Assembly (NCBI GenBank): GCA_022571615.1
Contig: JACZXM010000221.1
Span: 1-5,765 of the forward strand
DNA: 5,765 nucleotides
Direction: 5' to 3'
DNA from: Acidobacteriota bacterium
Lineage (GTDB): Bacteria; Acidobacteriota; UBA890; WLXD01
The position numbers and the translations under genes were made by a program. The notes below the pieces were generated by a model. That model was not told the origin of the DNA, searched no databases, and saw nothing but the letters and a program-made list of their open reading frames with translations. Below, piece by piece: positions 5,018 to 5,765 of this stretch (its first letter is position 1; each line of letters starts with the position of its first letter).

Positions 5018-5765
5018 ATGTTTGCCAGAGTCCTTTTCAGCCTGCTCCTCGCCTCCGTGGCACTGCCCCTGGCACCTTGTTCGGTGGCCGCACAAGGAGT
5101 TGACCCCGCAGCCCAGGATCGCGAGGCAAGGCGCTACTTTCAAGATGCGCTAGCCCAGGTCCGGGAGGGTGACGCCTCGGGTGCTCTCGAGCTTGCCCGG
5201 AAGGGGTTGGAGCTGGATCCTGCGAGCGCGGACGGGCTCAATCTGCTCGGGGCCATCTACCTTCGGCTCAATGACACGAGCCAGGCCCGTGACGCCTTCG
5301 AGCGGGCCTCCGCGGCCGACCCCGGGTGGTGGGAGCCGTTGTCCAACCTTGGGCGCCTGCTGCTGGCGCTGGGAGAGGATCGAGCTGCCCTCGAGCCGCT
5401 GCGCCGGGCGGTCGAGATCGGGGCCGATTCTGCCGTCCCCTCGGCGGCGCTCGGGCTGGCACTTCGCTCGGTCGGCAACTACGAGGAGGCGGCCGAGGCG
5501 TTCGGGCGCGCGATGATGCTCGAGCCCGAAAGCGCCGCATTGGCCCTGGATCATGCGACCGCGCTCAAGGAGGCGGGGCGCTACGAAGAGGCGTTGCGGT
5601 CGGCTCGCATCGCGGCGGAAGGCCTCCGGGACGACCCCGATGCGATGGGCCTGCTGGCCGAGATGCTGGCAGTTACGGGCGAGAACAGCTCGCTGACCGA
5701 AGCCGCGGTGGTCTATCGTCGCGCCATCGGGTTGGATCCGGAGCGGATCGACCGTACCGTGGCGT
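5018..5765 (+). CDS. exported TPR-repeat protein, 3' end beyond the window
   Basis: The frame is open from ATG 5018 to the right edge (249 codons) with no stop, so the gene is partial. Residues 1-25 form a Sec signal peptide (R4, hydrophobic 5-19, cleavage near SVAA/QG). A cysteine at 21 follows LAP, which is a poor lipobox, so a lipoprotein is unlikely. From about residue 34 there are at least six tetratricopeptide repeats of roughly 34 residues (about 38-71, 72-105, 106-139, 140-172, 173-206, 207-242). Each has the pattern of small residues followed by 'A...F.RA..LDP' (for example YEEAAEAFGRAMMLEPES, 155-172). Such periplasmic or secreted TPR proteins act as scaffolds for protein complexes; no partner is visible here. 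An alternative start at ATG 4943, with a better Shine-Dalgarno, would add a polar His/Pro-rich N-terminal stretch. I prefer 5018 because it gives a standard signal peptide, but the choice is close to even. Divergent from the desaturase. Confidence 0.85.
   Translation, partial: MFARVLFSLLLASVALPLAPCSVAAQGVDPAAQDREARRYFQDALAQVREGDASGALELARKGLELDPASADGLNLLGAIYLRLNDTSQARDAFERASAADPGWWEPLSNLGRLLLALGEDRAALEPLRRAVEIGADSAVPSAALGLALRSVGNYEEAAEAFGRAMMLEPESAALALDHATALKEAGRYEEALRSARIAAEGLRDDPDAMGLLAEMLAVTGENSSLTEAAVVYRRAIGLDPERIDRTVA

Noticed and set aside
5150..5554. minus-strand frame across the TPR repeats
   Set aside because: Complement of a repetitive GC-rich TPR gene; Arg/Pro-rich product with no recognisable motif.
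1..5765. CRISPR array, transposon ends, tRNA or defence system
   Set aside because: No regularly spaced repeats, transposase motifs, cloverleaf-like stretches or defence-type nucleases were seen. The recognisable genes are metabolic, transport and envelope genes.

Overview
The window is GC-rich DNA from a Gram-negative bacterium. The evidence for that is an outer-membrane porin with a signal peptide and a C-terminal Phe, and a secreted TPR protein. Codon third positions are strongly G/C and genes are tightly packed. The make-up would suit an environmental Myxococcota-, Acidobacteriota- or Binatota-like lineage, but nothing here fixes the phylum. I see no mobile element, CRISPR array, tRNA or rRNA.

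Layout from left to right: (1) the 3' end of an amidohydrolase of the methylthioadenosine/S-adenosylhomocysteine deaminase / chlorohydrolase type (1-297, +). (2) A convergent phosphate-selective-porin-like (OprO/OprP) gene (315-1451, -) with a TTG start and a good ribosome binding site. (3) A calcium/sodium antiporter (CaCA family, YrbG-like) from 1667 to 2573 (+), whose two homologous halves lie in different reading frames, with the break near 2150-2168. (4) A conserved-looking gene of unknown function (2753-3187, +). (5) A minus-strand cluster read right to left: fatty acid desaturase (3748-4773), a 93-residue protein of unknown function 2 nt downstream (3464-3745), and a possible third small gene (3206-3442). 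(6) Divergent from the desaturase, an exported TPR-repeat protein that runs off the right edge (5018-5765 or from 4943, +).

The clearest transcription unit is the desaturase cluster. A TTGAAC-17-TAACGT promoter lies just upstream of it, and its genes are almost touching. The antiporter has an extended -10 element (TG-C-TAACAT) exactly where a leaderless transcript would start. The desaturase and antiporter -10 boxes share the sequence GCTAACRT.

Most of the window looks like ordinary chromosomal housekeeping and envelope genes rather than a defence or mobile system. The items most worth checking are the split antiporter, the small protein coupled to the desaturase, the putative 78-residue third gene, and the start of the TPR gene.
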